Source of the DNA: Paractinoplanes pyxinae
Lineage (GTDB): Bacteria > Actinomycetota > Actinomycetes > Mycobacteriales > Micromonosporaceae
Assembly: GCF_026626335.1 (NCBI RefSeq)
Contig: NZ_JAPNTZ010000015.1
Location: 62,001-126,000 of the forward strand
Reading direction: 5' to 3'
DNA length: 64,000 nt
Part shown: one piece after another, positions 24,198-32,711 of the stretch
Numbering within the stretch: the first letter of the stretch is position 1
Layout of the letters: each line of letters begins with the position of its first letter
Made by a program: the position numbers and the translations under genes
The notes under the pieces: generated by a model
The model's input: only the letters and a program-made list of their open reading frames with translations
What the model was told of the DNA's origin: nothing
The model's database searches: none

Positions 24198-24728
24198 TCA
24201 CGGCCACCCGATGTCGTCCAGGAACTCCTCCACCGCCACGACGATGCGCGCCAGCACCGCGATCGTGTCGGTCAACGGCCCCGGCACATACATCCCGTGG
24301 TTGGCTGCCGGCACCTCCACCACGTACGGCGACAACCGCCGCGCCGCGGCCCGATCCCACACCGGGTCGGCCGAGCCACCCACCAGCAGAAACGGCGCCG
24401 TCGCCCGCTCCAACGCGGCCGTCAACCAGGGCGCCGTCAACACCGGCGTCAACCACACCGCCGGCAAACTACGGTCCGCGGCCAGCCCGGCCGAGAAACA
24501 CCCCAGCGACTTCCCGATCAGCAACGGCTGCCCCGGCAAACCGTCGAGCACCGGCGCAACCTGGCCCTGCACCCAGGCCTCACGCCCCGGCCCGGGCGCC
24601 GGCGGGTCCTCAGTCCACATGTGCCGATGCACCATGGCACCACGCTGCCCAGCCACGTCACCGGCATACATCGGCAGCGGCGCACCGGGCCCGAACTTAG
24701 CTCCAGGGATCACCACCGCATCGGCCAT
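24198..24728 (-). CDS. Small alpha/beta hydrolase
   Basis: Short hydrolase-fold protein (176 aa) without a lid. The nucleophile elbow is IGKSLGCFSAG, the acid is in LLVGGSADPVWD and the histidine in AANHGMYVPG, so a Ser-Asp-His triad is complete. Size and motifs resemble the KANL3/Tex30-type or RBBP9-like small hydrolases; substrate unknown. ATG 24728 is supported by TAGCGT 6 nt upstream on the same strand. Confidence 0.75.
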   Translation of the reverse strand: MADAVVIPGAKFGPGAPLPMYAGDVAGQRGAMVHRHMWTEDPPAPGPGREAWVQGQVAPVLDGLPGQPLLIGKSLGCFSAGLAADRSLPAVWLTPVLTAPWLTAALERATAPFLLVGGSADPVWDRAAARRLSPYVVEVPAANHGMYVPGPLTDTIAVLARIVVAVEEFLDDIGWP

Positions 24729-24734
24729 GCCGTG

Positions 24735-24740
24735 ACGCTA
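24735..24740 (-). promoter_or_regulatory. -10 element, leaderless small hydrolase
   Basis: TAGCGT, 6 nt upstream of ATG 24728; it falls at the 3' end of the upstream gene. Confidence 0.45.
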
Positions 24741-25289
24741 GCCGGGCTGGAACCGGAACGCGATGCCCCGCGGATCATCAACCGCCACCAAACCCGCCGT
24801 AGCGGTGAAACCGGCCAGCCGCTCCAGCGCTTCAGCCGCCGACGACACCTCACTGAGCTGCACCGTCACACCCTGGAAAGCCAGCCACGTGTCCACACCG
24901 ATCTCATCCGGACCGAGCTTGTCGATGTCACCGGCCACCGAAGCCACCACCCGGATCCGCTCACCCTGCTGCTCGGCCACCCGCGCCGCCACTCGGTCGT
25001 ACCGGTGATGACCCCGGAAGAAAACACTCGCCTCAGCCGGCTCCGCGAACGAATCACACGAAATCTCGACCCCGGCCATCGCCCGCCAATCAGCCACCAC
25101 CCACGGCAACCAATCCAGATCGAGCCCGGCCCGCTCACCCTCCACCGGCGCCAACGGAACCGAACACGTCCACGTCAACGCCGGCGGCAACCCGATCACC
25201 GCATTGTCGAACAACAACCCGCCCCAGCTGCCACCCTCGGCGGCGATCAGCGCGCGAGCCTCCAGCCCGCCCTTGTCGTCGTCAGCCAC
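24738..25289 (-). CDS. Hypothetical protein
   Basis: Unrecognised soluble protein (183 aa), no signal peptide or membrane helix. It is acidic, with features such as GGSWGGLLFDNAVIG, FFRGHHRYDRVAARVA and a C-terminal VDDPRGIAFRF. The late repeated hydrophobic/charged pattern suggests an alpha/beta fold, and the ending VDDPRGIAFRFQPG is faintly VOC-like, but I would not assign it. GTG 25289 is chosen because CAAACT lies 7 nt upstream and the first residues fit the body of the protein. Confidence 0.6.
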   Translation of the reverse strand: MADDDKGGLEARALIAAEGGSWGGLLFDNAVIGLPPALTWTCSVPLAPVEGERAGLDLDWLPWVVADWRAMAGVEISCDSFAEPAEASVFFRGHHRYDRVAARVAEQQGERIRVVASVAGDIDKLGPDEIGVDTWLAFQGVTVQLSEVSSAAEALERLAGFTATAGLVAVDDPRGIAFRFQPG

Positions 25290-25302
25290 GAGCCGGAGTT
25301 TG

Positions 25303-26106
25303 TCACAACCCCCCGACACTTTCTCGCGCTGCCACCGTCAACAGGTGACTGCTCGCACCCAGCAGACTTGGCTCCTCCTCGACCTCACGCAGCACATCCA
25401 GCAACAACGCCGGATCATCGAGAAAGTCGGCCAGCGCCGCCGGACTCATCCACAACGGACTCTCCACCGACACCAGGCGCCGCAACACCAGGCCGGCGTC
25501 GGCCACCTCACCCGGCAACTCCTCCGGCCGATGGAAATAGGCACTCGTGAACCAGCGCGGCACATCATCCGGATTGCCGTGCCGGCCGTGCGCCAGATCC
25601 TGCTCGACCAACGGCCGGAACGCCGGATCCCGGAAGAAACCCTTCACGAACCCGTCGAACAGAGACGCGAACCGGCTGATCGTCGCCGCCACCACCAAAC
25701 CACCCGGCCGTACGACTCGAGCCGCCTCCCGCCAAGCCGCCACCCGATCCGGCCGCTCCTGCAAGTGATAGAGCGGACCCAACAGCAGTACGGCGTCGAC
25801 GCTCGCATCCTCGGCCGGCAGCTCACGAGCGTCGCCCACCACGGCCTCGACGCCGGGCAGGCCGGCCGCCGCTGACACGTGTTCGGGCACCGGGTCGACG
25901 ACGGTCACCCGATATCCCGCCTCGGCCAGCGGTCCGGCGTACACACCGGTCGCGCCACCCACATCGAGCACGTCCGCCGGCGCCGCCGGCAGCGTGCGGG
26001 TCAACACATCCCACGTACGCAGGAACTCGAGCCGCCCAGCCCCGGCCCGCAGCCGATCCCGTTCGCCCCCGCGCAGGTAATAGTCCAGAACTTCGGGTCG
26101 CAGCAT
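25303..26106 (-). CDS. Class I SAM-dependent methyltransferase
   Basis: Methyltransferase of 267 residues. Motif I VLDVGGATGVYAGPLA, ribose-binding Asp in VTVVDPVPEHV, motif II VGDARELPAEDASVDAVLLLGPLYH, and motif III RVVRPGGLVVAATISR. The LLGPLYHL sequence is typical of Methyltransf_25 small-molecule enzymes. ATG 26106 has GAGG a few bases upstream and GACGAT at 7 nt, so the transcript could be either leadered or leaderless. Confidence 0.88.
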   Translation of the reverse strand: MLRPEVLDYYLRGGERDRLRAGAGRLEFLRTWDVLTRTLPAAPADVLDVGGATGVYAGPLAEAGYRVTVVDPVPEHVSAAAGLPGVEAVVGDARELPAEDASVDAVLLLGPLYHLQERPDRVAAWREAARVVRPGGLVVAATISRFASLFDGFVKGFFRDPAFRPLVEQDLAHGRHGNPDDVPRWFTSAYFHRPEELPGEVADAGLVLRRLVSVESPLWMSPAALADFLDDPALLLDVLREVEEEPSLLGASSHLLTVAARESVGGL

Positions 26107-26213
26107 GCCCTCGATCGTCCGACCAACGACGGCCCGAGCCAAATGGTTTTGGTCGGAGTGCGGGCGGCCCGAAGGGTCGCTCGTCCTTTGTGTTGTTGAT
26201 CTCTGCGCGTAAG

Positions 26214-26227
26214 CCATCCTAGGATGG
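26214..26227. other. Perfect 14-bp palindrome at the HAD gene stop codon
   Basis: CCATCCTAGGATGG spans the TAG stop of the HAD gene. It may be a fortuitous hairpin, a weak terminator or an operator. A related CATCCTA...TAGGATG hairpin occurs at 59195-59214. Confidence 0.5.
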
Positions 26228-26860
26228 AAGGGCAGCCACCGTACGGACGGGATGCAGGCCCTCGGGCAGAGCTCGGCCGGTCCGGTTGACGAACACCGAC
26301 GGAATGCCGAGTGCCGCCGCGCCCACCAGATCGGAGGCCGGCGAGTCCCCGATGTGGATAACTTCGGCCGCAGGGAGCCCCAACAGGCGCAAAGCCATCT
26401 TGAAAGGCTCAGGGCGAGGCTTGTACGCCCGCGCGTCCTCACTAGTGACGACATGCTCGACCCTGATGTCGTGCAGGTGCAGCACGGCGTCGAGGTGCGC
26501 CGTGTCCGCATCCGAGACCAGGCAGACCGGCACCCGCACCGACTCCAGAAACGGCAAAGCATCCGGAAACAGCGCCGGCGCCGGGTCCACAGCCTCCCGG
26601 CAGAGGCCAACTGCATCAACCTGTACGCCGAAGTGGCCCGCCGTGGCGGCCAGGCTGGCCGCGTTAAGGTCGGCCAAATTCAGAAAGTTCTCTCCGTACG
26701 CCCCATCAGCCATGGCCCACAGCCGGCGGTCCCACTCCGCAGCGACGTCGGCCGCAGGCACACCCGCCAGCCCCGCGACCTCAGCAGCGATCCGAGCCTC
26801 ACCCGCACCGTCGTCCCGAACGAGCGTGCCGAACACATCCAATAGAATCGCCTCAGCCAC
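26219..26860 (-). CDS. HAD family hydrolase
   Basis: Haloacid-dehalogenase-type phosphatase (213 aa). Motif I is LLDVFGTLV: the nucleophile Asp is present, but the usual +2 acid/base Asp is Phe, as in dehalogenases and some phosphatases. Motif II is CLVSDAD, motif III YKPRPEPF with the Lys, and motif IV HIGDSPASDL. The cap region is helical (type C1). Substrate not predictable. GTG 26860 is supported by TACGGT 5 nt upstream. Confidence 0.85.
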   Translation of the reverse strand: MAEAILLDVFGTLVRDDGAGEARIAAEVAGLAGVPAADVAAEWDRRLWAMADGAYGENFLNLADLNAASLAATAGHFGVQVDAVGLCREAVDPAPALFPDALPFLESVRVPVCLVSDADTAHLDAVLHLHDIRVEHVVTSEDARAYKPRPEPFKMALRLLGLPAAEVIHIGDSPASDLVGAAALGIPSVFVNRTGRALPEGLHPVRTVAALPS

Positions 26861-26865
26861 GCCCC

Positions 26866-26871
26866 ACCGTA
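26866..26871 (-). promoter_or_regulatory. -10 element, leaderless HAD hydrolase
   Basis: TACGGT, 5 nt upstream of GTG 26860, at the short end of the usual spacing. Confidence 0.4.
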
Positions 26872-26947
26872 GCGGCAGCGGGTCGCGGAGCACTCAAGCG
26901 CGCGTTCGGGCTCGTACGGCCACGACGCTGGGCCCTCCCCGCAGCCT

Positions 26948-26980
26948 CATGTTGACTGAATCAATATTGACGTCAACATG
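26948..26980. promoter_or_regulatory. AT-rich nested inverted repeat, possible operator
   Basis: Arms CATGTTGAC (26948-26956) and GTCAACATG (26972-26980) are exact complements, and TCAATATTGA (26961-26970) inside them is a perfect palindrome. It lies 88 bp upstream of the HAD gene at the edge of the repeat-rich region; no adjacent regulator gene is visible. Confidence 0.5.
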
Positions 26981-27239
26981 TACGCCATCCAGTCGAGCAA
27001 CACGTCAACACGTGCCTTCGCGGCGTCGACAAGAGGGACGTGCACGCCTGGCCGCGCAGCGTCACCCCCGAGGACGCCCGCAACTCGCCTCGACGTCCTG
27101 GCCGCCCACGACATGGGCTGAGCGCGCGCGCAGGCCGAACTGCGCGGGCAGGCCCGAATCCAGCCGCCGTCCGCGCCGCTGTCCACGCCCCTGGCCCGCA
27201 GAGGCATCAGATCGCCCAGATGGCTGCCGACAAGCTGGC

Positions 27240-28300
27240 GGGAGTGGCTGCCTCCGAGGACGCATGACTCGCTTCGGCGTCCTGGCCGCCACCCCCAAGC
27301 TGGAGACGATGGGCAGCACCGACTCGGCACCCAGGAGCGTTCACGGATTGCGCTGGACGATGGCCAGTACCGACTCCGACACATGGCGACGTCGCGGACT
27401 GCAGTGGGCGATGGCCAGAACCGGCTCGGACACGTGGCGACGTCGCGGACTGCAGTGGGCGATGGCCAGAACCGGCTCGGACACGTGGCGACGTCGCGGA
27501 CTGCAGTGGGCGATGAGCAGCACCGACTCGGACACGCAGGGACAGTCACGGGCGGGCCGGCGACGGACTAGCGGCCGTGATCGCCTCCGAGTACGCCACG
27601 ACTCGCCTCGACGCCCTTGCCGCCGTGCCCGAGCGGCGATCGACGGGCAGCACCGACCCGCACACGTAGGAACGGTCGCGGGCTGCGGCGATCGGCAGCG
27701 CCATCTCGAGCACGTGGGGACTGTCACGGGCGGGCCAGCGGCGGGCTGGCGGGCGTGGTCGCCTGTGAGGACACCAGGATCCGCCTTGGCGTCCTGGCCG
27801 CAACGTCCGAGCTGCGGGCCACGGGCAGCACCGACCCGCGCATGTGGGAACGGTCGCGGGCTGCGGGCGACGGGCAGCGCCATCTCGGGCGCGCGGCGAC
27901 GTCGCGGACTGCGGTGGGCGATCGGCAGCGCCATCTCGGGCGCGCGGGGACGGTCACGGGCGGGCCGGCGGCCGTGGTCGCCTCCGAGGACACCAGGACC
28001 CGCCTCAACGTTCTGGCCGCCACGCCCGAGCTGCGGGCGATGAGCAGCGCCGACTCGGTCGGATGGGGACGTTGGCAGGCTGCGGCAGGCGATTGGCAGC
28101 TCCCGACTCGGTCACGAGGGAACGCTCGCGGATTGCGGCGGGCGACCGGCGGCACCGACTCGCGCACATGGCGACGGTCGCTGCGGCGGGTGTTGGGCGG
28201 CACCGGCTCGCGCACGTCAGAGCGTCCGTCGGCGGGTGTTGGGCGGCACCGGCTCGCGCACGTCAGAGCGTTCGTCGGCGGCTGTCGGTAGCGCCGGGTT
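27240..28300. repeat. Repeat-filled intergenic region (51-bp, 46-bp and higher-order repeats)
   Basis: Four 51-bp units start at 27361, 27412, 27463 and 27514; the second and third are identical. A longer composite unit beginning GTGGTCGCCTCCGAGGACAC or similar recurs near 27243, 27577, 27755 and 27974, each followed by degenerate 51-bp-type units. A 46-bp unit is duplicated at 28184 and 28230. Long open frames here follow the repeats in several frames on both strands and are not credible genes. 26981-27239 and 28301-28362 show nothing else. Confidence 0.8.
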
Positions 28301-28362
28301 GGCCAAGTGGGGGCGGCTGGGCTGTGGGGGGTGGGTGGATCTTGGTGGTCGTTGGGCGATCG

Positions 28363-28368
28363 TAGAGT
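28363..28368 (+). promoter_or_regulatory. -10 element, leaderless thioesterase mRNA
   Basis: TAGAGT, 6 nt upstream of ATG 28375. Confidence 0.5.
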
Positions 28369-28374
28369 GGCGGG

Positions 28375-29157
28375 ATGAAGAGCTTTCGTGAGGCCAGCGC
28401 TGTTGATGAGGAGTTGCGGGGTGAGTTGGACCCGCAGTGGACTATCGGGGACAAGCTGCACGGGGGTTACCTCATGGCGGTCATCGGGCGGGCGGTGGCG
28501 GCTCGGGCTCCGCTCCCCCACCTCGTGGCTATGACCACTACGTTTCTGCGGCCGCCGGTTCCGGGGGCGGTTCAGGTGGAAGTGGAGACGCTTCGGGCTG
28601 GGCGTACGGCGGGGCAGTATCGGGCTCGGCTGATGCAGGACGGGGAGTCTTGCGCGGAGGCGCTGGTCACGCAGGGGACACTGGAGAATGCTGCGCCCTG
28701 GTGGAGTCGGGCCAAGGCGCCTCAGTTGCCGGCTGAGGAGGACTGCTTTCGGTTGCCGTCGGAAGCGCCGGGGTCGCCGTTTCCGGTGGCGTTGCTCGAC
28801 GTGGTGGAACATCGGCTTGACCCGGCCGGTCTGGGGTTCGCCATGGGGCAGCCGTCGCCGGAGGGGCGGGTCGCGGGGTGGCTGCGGCTGGCCGACGGGG
28901 ACGACTGGGATCCGCTGAGTCTGCTGCTCGCCACGGATCCGGCGCCGCCGGTGTCGCTCACGCTGGGGGTGACGGGCTGGGCGCCGACGCTGAGCCTGAC
29001 CGCGTACGTGCGTCGGCTGCCCGCGCCGGGGCCGGTGCGCGTGGTCATGCACTCCAGCGAGATCACGTCGGGGCGGATGGACGAGATCGTCGAGGTGTGG
29101 GACTCCGGCGACAACCTGGTGGCCCAGGCGACCCAGCTGGCGGCGGTCCGGGTGTGA
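28375..29157 (+). CDS. Acyl-CoA thioesterase (double hot-dog, TesB-like)
   Basis: Thioesterase-family protein (260 aa) with two hot-dog modules. The first contains WTIGDKLHGGYLMAVIGRA, with the central helix typical of hot-dog thioesterases, and MTTTFLRPPVPGAVQVEVE. The second contains PVSLTLGVTGWAPTLSLTAYVRRLPAPG and ends with the family-like EVWDSGDNLVAQATQLAAVR. These resemble the actinobacterial acyl-CoA thioesterase domain (4HBT_3). It probably cleaves acyl-CoA; chain length unknown. Monocistronic, with a leaderless-type promoter right after the repeat region. Confidence 0.83.
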   Translation: MKSFREASAVDEELRGELDPQWTIGDKLHGGYLMAVIGRAVAARAPLPHLVAMTTTFLRPPVPGAVQVEVETLRAGRTAGQYRARLMQDGESCAEALVTQGTLENAAPWWSRAKAPQLPAEEDCFRLPSEAPGSPFPVALLDVVEHRLDPAGLGFAMGQPSPEGRVAGWLRLADGDDWDPLSLLLATDPAPPVSLTLGVTGWAPTLSLTAYVRRLPAPGPVRVVMHSSEITSGRMDEIVEVWDSGDNLVAQATQLAAVRV

Positions 29158-29198
29158 GGTCGGACCGTGATCTGACAGCCTGAGCGTTCGGCCGGGCG

Positions 29199-29204
29199 TA
29201 ACTT
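29199..29204 (+). promoter_or_regulatory. -10 element, leaderless membrane protein mRNA
   Basis: TAACTT, 6 nt upstream of ATG 29211. Confidence 0.45.
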
Positions 29205-29210
29205 CCATCC

Positions 29211-29927
29211 ATGGCAGCGCCAGCGAAAACCGGCGGCGAGGACACGACCCGGCACTCGAACGACGATCGGCCGGGCTACATGGGCCGGGCGGAACGCCTG
29301 CTCGGCGCCACGGCTATTTTGGGTGCGGCGATCTACGCCCTGCTCAACGTCCTGTACGTCGAGTTCTACGACGATTTCGGCGTCCGGCCGGAAGAGGTCG
29401 GCTGGGACAGGCTGACCATGCTGAGCCGTACTGCCTGGGTCGCCCTCTCCGTGCTCATCGCCACCGCGGTCTTCCTGCTCGGCAAGGCTGTTCTGGGGCG
29501 CTTCCTCGAAGGTCGGGTCGGCAAGTGGCGGGTGTTCGAGGGACAACCGATCTTCGCCTGGTTCGCGCCCGCGCTTCTCGCCGTGCTCGGCGGCTACTGG
29601 TACCTCACTTTCATCATGGAGGCCGAAGCGGACCGCGTCGCCCGCGGCGAAACGGTCAACGGCATGGGTCTGTTCGTTCCGTTCATCGACGTCCGGGCGC
29701 ATCGGGCCGAGGTGACCTGGCTCGGCGAGACGGCGATCCCGCCCGGGCTCCAGTCGCCGCACCTCAGCTATCTCGGACGCAGCCGCGACGCCACCGTGCT
29801 CGTCGCGTGCGGCACGACGACCATCGTCGTCCCGTCCGACCAGGTGATCATCAACATCAAGAACCAGGGGCATTCCTTCGTCGACCGGCGGACGCAGCGT
29901 GCGGAGTTCGCCCGGCTGTGCCGATGA
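29211..29927 (+). CDS. Hypothetical membrane protein with three helices
   Basis: Unrecognised 238-residue protein. A hydrophilic N-terminus is followed by three hydrophobic helices (about residues 31-49, 77-97 and 112-129; the second is WVALSVLIATAVFLLGKAVL), then a C-terminal soluble domain of about 110 residues. No catalytic motif was seen. The predicted start ATG 29211 is supported by TAACTT 6 nt upstream. It has no obvious operon partner; the downstream gene converges on it. Confidence 0.65.
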   Translation: MAAPAKTGGEDTTRHSNDDRPGYMGRAERLLGATAILGAAIYALLNVLYVEFYDDFGVRPEEVGWDRLTMLSRTAWVALSVLIATAVFLLGKAVLGRFLEGRVGKWRVFEGQPIFAWFAPALLAVLGGYWYLTFIMEAEADRVARGETVNGMGLFVPFIDVRAHRAEVTWLGETAIPPGLQSPHLSYLGRSRDATVLVACGTTTIVVPSDQVIINIKNQGHSFVDRRTQRAEFARLCR

Positions 29928-29955
29928 CGGCCCCGGCCCGGCAGCGGCGCGGGTC

Positions 29956-30666
29956 TTAGACGCTCGTGCGGGCTCCGACGATCAGCTCGGGTGTGTTCAC
30001 CGACGGAGGCCGGCGGTCCCAATCTCCGTACAGGAAAAGGAGCTGGAAGCCGGCCGCCTGCAGTGACCGGCTCAGGGTTTCGGCGTCGCGGAACGCGAGG
30101 ACGTCGCGCGTCGATGTGCGTTCGCCGGTGCGTGGGTCGAGCGTGAACGTGTCGTAGGTGACCAGCGGCAGCTGCACGTCGACGGTTTCGTGCCAGAACT
30201 CGAAGGGGCCGGTTGTGCGCAGGGTGTCGGCTCGGGTCCAGCGGTCCCAGGCTCGGGCGGCGGGGTCGCGGGATTCGAAGGCGAGCGTGCCGCCGGGGAC
30301 GAGCGCGCGGTGCACGTCGTGCAGGGCGCGCTCCCAGGCGGCGTCGTCGAGGAACACCTGGGCGACGTGGCCGGACATCACGGCCAGGCCGGCGGATGCG
30401 GTGCCGGCGACGTCGCTGTAACCGAGCCGCCAGTCCACACGGTCGGCGCCCGGGCCGCGGCTGGCCACCCGCAACATCTCGGGATCGGGATCGATGCCAA
30501 CGACAGAAATGCCGCGAGCGGCCAGGGCCCGGGCGAGAACGCCGGTGCCGCAGCCCAGATCGAGGGCGCTGGTGACGCCCAGTTCGGCGGCGAGTTCGAG
30601 GTAGAAGCGGTGGTCGCGGTGGTCGGGGTTGAGTTCGTCGTACGCGGCGGCGAAGTCCAGGGCCAT
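29956..30666 (-). CDS. Class I SAM-dependent methyltransferase
   Basis: Methyltransferase of 236 residues. It begins MALDFAAAYDELNPDHRDHRFY; the conserved blocks are ALDLGCGTGVLARALAARG (motif I), VVGIDPDPEMLRVA, LAVMSGHVAQVF (post II) and VPGGTLAFESRDP (motif III). These match Methyltransf_25-type enzymes. ATG 30666 is the most plausible start; upstream in-frame codons run toward the divergent GNAT gene. Substrate unknown. Confidence 0.87.
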   Translation of the reverse strand: MALDFAAAYDELNPDHRDHRFYLELAAELGVTSALDLGCGTGVLARALAARGISVVGIDPDPEMLRVASRGPGADRVDWRLGYSDVAGTASAGLAVMSGHVAQVFLDDAAWERALHDVHRALVPGGTLAFESRDPAARAWDRWTRADTLRTTGPFEFWHETVDVQLPLVTYDTFTLDPRTGERTSTRDVLAFRDAETLSRSLQAAGFQLLFLYGDWDRRPPSVNTPELIVGARTSV

Positions 30667-30716
30667 CCGGTCAGTCAGCCCGTCCCGACCCGGACACGCA
30701 ACGCGATTACGCCGGA

Positions 30717-30722
30717 TAGGCT
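30717..30722 (+). promoter_or_regulatory. -10 element, leaderless GNAT mRNA
   Basis: TAGGCT, 8 nt upstream of GTG 30731. Confidence 0.45.
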
Positions 30723-30730
30723 GCGATCCT

Positions 30731-31276
30731 GTGATCACTGTTGCCGAGCCGGGCGACCGCCAGGGCGTCGTCGAAGCGCTCGTGGCCGCGTTCGTCAAAG
30801 ACCCCGTGCTGCGGCACCTGTTTCCCGATGACGAGACATACGCGCGGTATGCGGAGGCGTTCTTCGGCGCGTGCTTCGACAAGCGGGTCGACCGGCGGTC
30901 CATCTGGACGATCCAGGGCGGCGCGGCCACCGCCATCTGGGAGCCGCCGGGCGTCGTGCACAGCGGCGACCCGCTCGCCGCGGTGCTGCCGGGTGACGTG
31001 CTCGAGCGGGTCCAGGCGTACGACCATGCTGTTCACAACGCCCTGCCGCAGGAGCCCTTCTGGTATCTCGGTGTGCTCGGCACCCACCCCGACCACACGG
31101 GACGCCGCTGGGCGCAGGCGGTGATGCACGCGGGGCTCGACCGGGCGGCCGCGGACGGGCTGCCGGCCGTGCTCGAGACCAGCAACCCGGCCAACGTCGG
31201 GTTCTACCAGCGCGCGGGCTGGCAAGTGATCGGCGAGGTCGAAGCCCCGCTCCCCATCTGGATCATGCAGCGCTGA
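30731..31276 (+). CDS. GNAT family N-acetyltransferase
   Basis: Acetyltransferase of 181 residues. GNAT landmarks: N-terminal VVEALVAAFVKDPVLRHLF, acetyl-CoA-binding strand and pyrophosphate loop around LGVLGTHPDHTGRRWAQAVM (motif A, with G-R-R-W-A), and motif B LETSNPANVGFYQRAGWQVIGE. Acceptor substrate unknown. Start GTG 30731 is preferred over upstream codons that lie inside the divergent methyltransferase gene. Its 3' end overlaps the convergent methyltransferase by 14 bp. Confidence 0.88.
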   Translation: MITVAEPGDRQGVVEALVAAFVKDPVLRHLFPDDETYARYAEAFFGACFDKRVDRRSIWTIQGGAATAIWEPPGVVHSGDPLAAVLPGDVLERVQAYDHAVHNALPQEPFWYLGVLGTHPDHTGRRWAQAVMHAGLDRAAADGLPAVLETSNPANVGFYQRAGWQVIGEVEAPLPIWIMQR

Positions 31277-31997
31277 GCACGTACGCGCGCGGCTTCAGCC
31301 AGCCGAGCATGCGGTAGACGTGCCACAGGCTGTCGCCCAGAGCTATTTCGTACGTCGCCCGGCCGAAGCGCTCCACATAGCGCTCCGGTTCGCGGAGCAG
31401 GCGGGCCGCGTGCAGCAGATGCCGGCTCGGGGCGCGCTCCTCGGCGTGCTCGCCCCACTCGCTGCCCAGGTCGATGCGCTGGTCGACGCGCAGCCCGGCC
31501 GCGGCGATCGATTCCTCGGTCAGCGCCGGATCGGCGTTGGCGGGCACCACACCCATCGTCGCGAACAGCCAGTCGGGGTCGGGCGGCGCGCCGAACATCT
31601 GGTAGACGACGGCCCGGCCGCCCGGGCGCAGGACGCGGCGGAACTCGGCGTACGCGCGCGGCAGCGGCGTCACGTGGACGAGCACGTCCCGGCACCAGAT
31701 CAGATCGACCGACCCGGTGGCGATCGGCAGCTCGGTCGCCCGGGCCGCCACGTGCACGCCGGGCGCGTCGACCGGGTCGAGCCCGAGCACGTCGAAGCCG
31801 AAGCGGGCGGCCAGCCGGGCCGTGTGCCGCCCTTCGCCGCAGCCCACGTCGAGCATCCGCGCTCCCGGTGGCAGTCCGAGCTCGGCCACCAGGTCGTACA
31901 GCAGCTCGGGGCCGCGCGGCGACAGGCTCTCGTCGAGGGCTTCCTGCACCTCCGACTCGACCGACGGGTAGTGGCGGTAGAAGATGTCGAGGTCCAT
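31263..31997 (-). CDS. Class I SAM-dependent methyltransferase
   Basis: Methyltransferase of 244 residues with MLDVGCGEGRHTARLAARFG (motif I), LGLDPVDAPG, IATGSVDLIWCRDVLVHV (motif II) and RVLRPGGRAVVYQMFG (motif III), then a C-terminal extension of about 100 residues ending in YRMLGWLKPRAYVLSA that may determine substrate. ATG 31997 overlaps the divergent kinase gene's ATG at 31996-31998, so both genes begin at essentially the same point. CAACGT lies 8 nt upstream on this strand. Confidence 0.87.
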   Translation of the reverse strand: MDLDIFYRHYPSVESEVQEALDESLSPRGPELLYDLVAELGLPPGARMLDVGCGEGRHTARLAARFGFDVLGLDPVDAPGVHVAARATELPIATGSVDLIWCRDVLVHVTPLPRAYAEFRRVLRPGGRAVVYQMFGAPPDPDWLFATMGVVPANADPALTEESIAAAGLRVDQRIDLGSEWGEHAEERAPSRHLLHAARLLREPERYVERFGRATYEIALGDSLWHVYRMLGWLKPRAYVLSAA

Positions 31998-32658
31998 GCC
32001 GGGTCACGTTGCCAGGAGGCCGCCGATCTCCGCCACGACAAATCGCGTCGCCGGGCTCGTCCCGCCGGGGGCGGCCCGCGTGGCCGTCGACGGGGTGGAC
32101 GGCGTCGGCAAGACGACGTTCGCGGCCGAACTGGCCCAAGCGCTGCGGGAGCGCGGGCGCGACGTGGTACAGGTGTCGGCCGACGACTTCCACCAGCCGC
32201 GGGCGGTTCGCCACCGCCGGGGCCGGGATTCGCCCGAGGGGTTCTGGCTCGACAGCTACGACTATCCGGCCCTGCTGCGCGACGTGTTGCGGCCGTTGGG
32301 TCCGGGCGGTGATCGCCGCTTCCGGCGCGCCGCGCACGACCTTCGTACGGACGCAATTCTGGATCTTGACTGGGAGATCGCGCCGCCGGAGGCCGTGCTG
32401 ATCGTGGACGGGCTCTTCCTGCACCGCGACGAGCTGCGCGGATGCTGGGAGCTCACGATCTTCCTGGACGCGCCGTTCGAGCTGACCGTGGCCCGCATGG
32501 CCGAGCGCGACGGCTCGCACCCGGACCCCGAGCACCCGAGCCTGGCCCGCTACGTCGGCGGGCAGCGGTTGTACTTCGCGGCCTGCCACCCGCAAGATCG
32601 GGCGGACGTGCTGATCGACCACTCGGATCCAACTGCTCCGAAAATTGTTCGGCCTTGA
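31996..32658 (+). CDS. Uridine kinase-like P-loop kinase
   Basis: P-loop NTPase (220 aa) related to uridine/pantothenate kinases. Walker A is VDGVDGVGKTTFAAEL, the substrate/DE-type motif VSADDFHQPR follows, then LDSYDYPALLRDVL, the Walker B-like VLIVDGLFLHRDEL, and a lid region VARMAERDGS. The phosphate acceptor is not certain. ATG 31996 is the only reasonable start: no other ATG, GTG or TTG occurs in frame before Walker A apart from one 12 nt upstream. GAGG lies 3 nt before it, which is short. Confidence 0.82.
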   Translation: MPGHVARRPPISATTNRVAGLVPPGAARVAVDGVDGVGKTTFAAELAQALRERGRDVVQVSADDFHQPRAVRHRRGRDSPEGFWLDSYDYPALLRDVLRPLGPGGDRRFRRAAHDLRTDAILDLDWEIAPPEAVLIVDGLFLHRDELRGCWELTIFLDAPFELTVARMAERDGSHPDPEHPSLARYVGGQRLYFAACHPQDRADVLIDHSDPTAPKIVRP

Positions 32659-32711
32659 GGTAGAAATCCGGGCGACGGCTCCGTTCCAAAGGCAACAGAT
32701 GGGAGACAGCA

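Noticed and set aside
26947..28320. Several long open frames on both strands (e.g. 494 and 585 codons)
   Set aside because: They run through repeats in frames set by the 51-bp period, encode Arg/Pro/Ser-rich repeats with no family and overlap each other and real genes.
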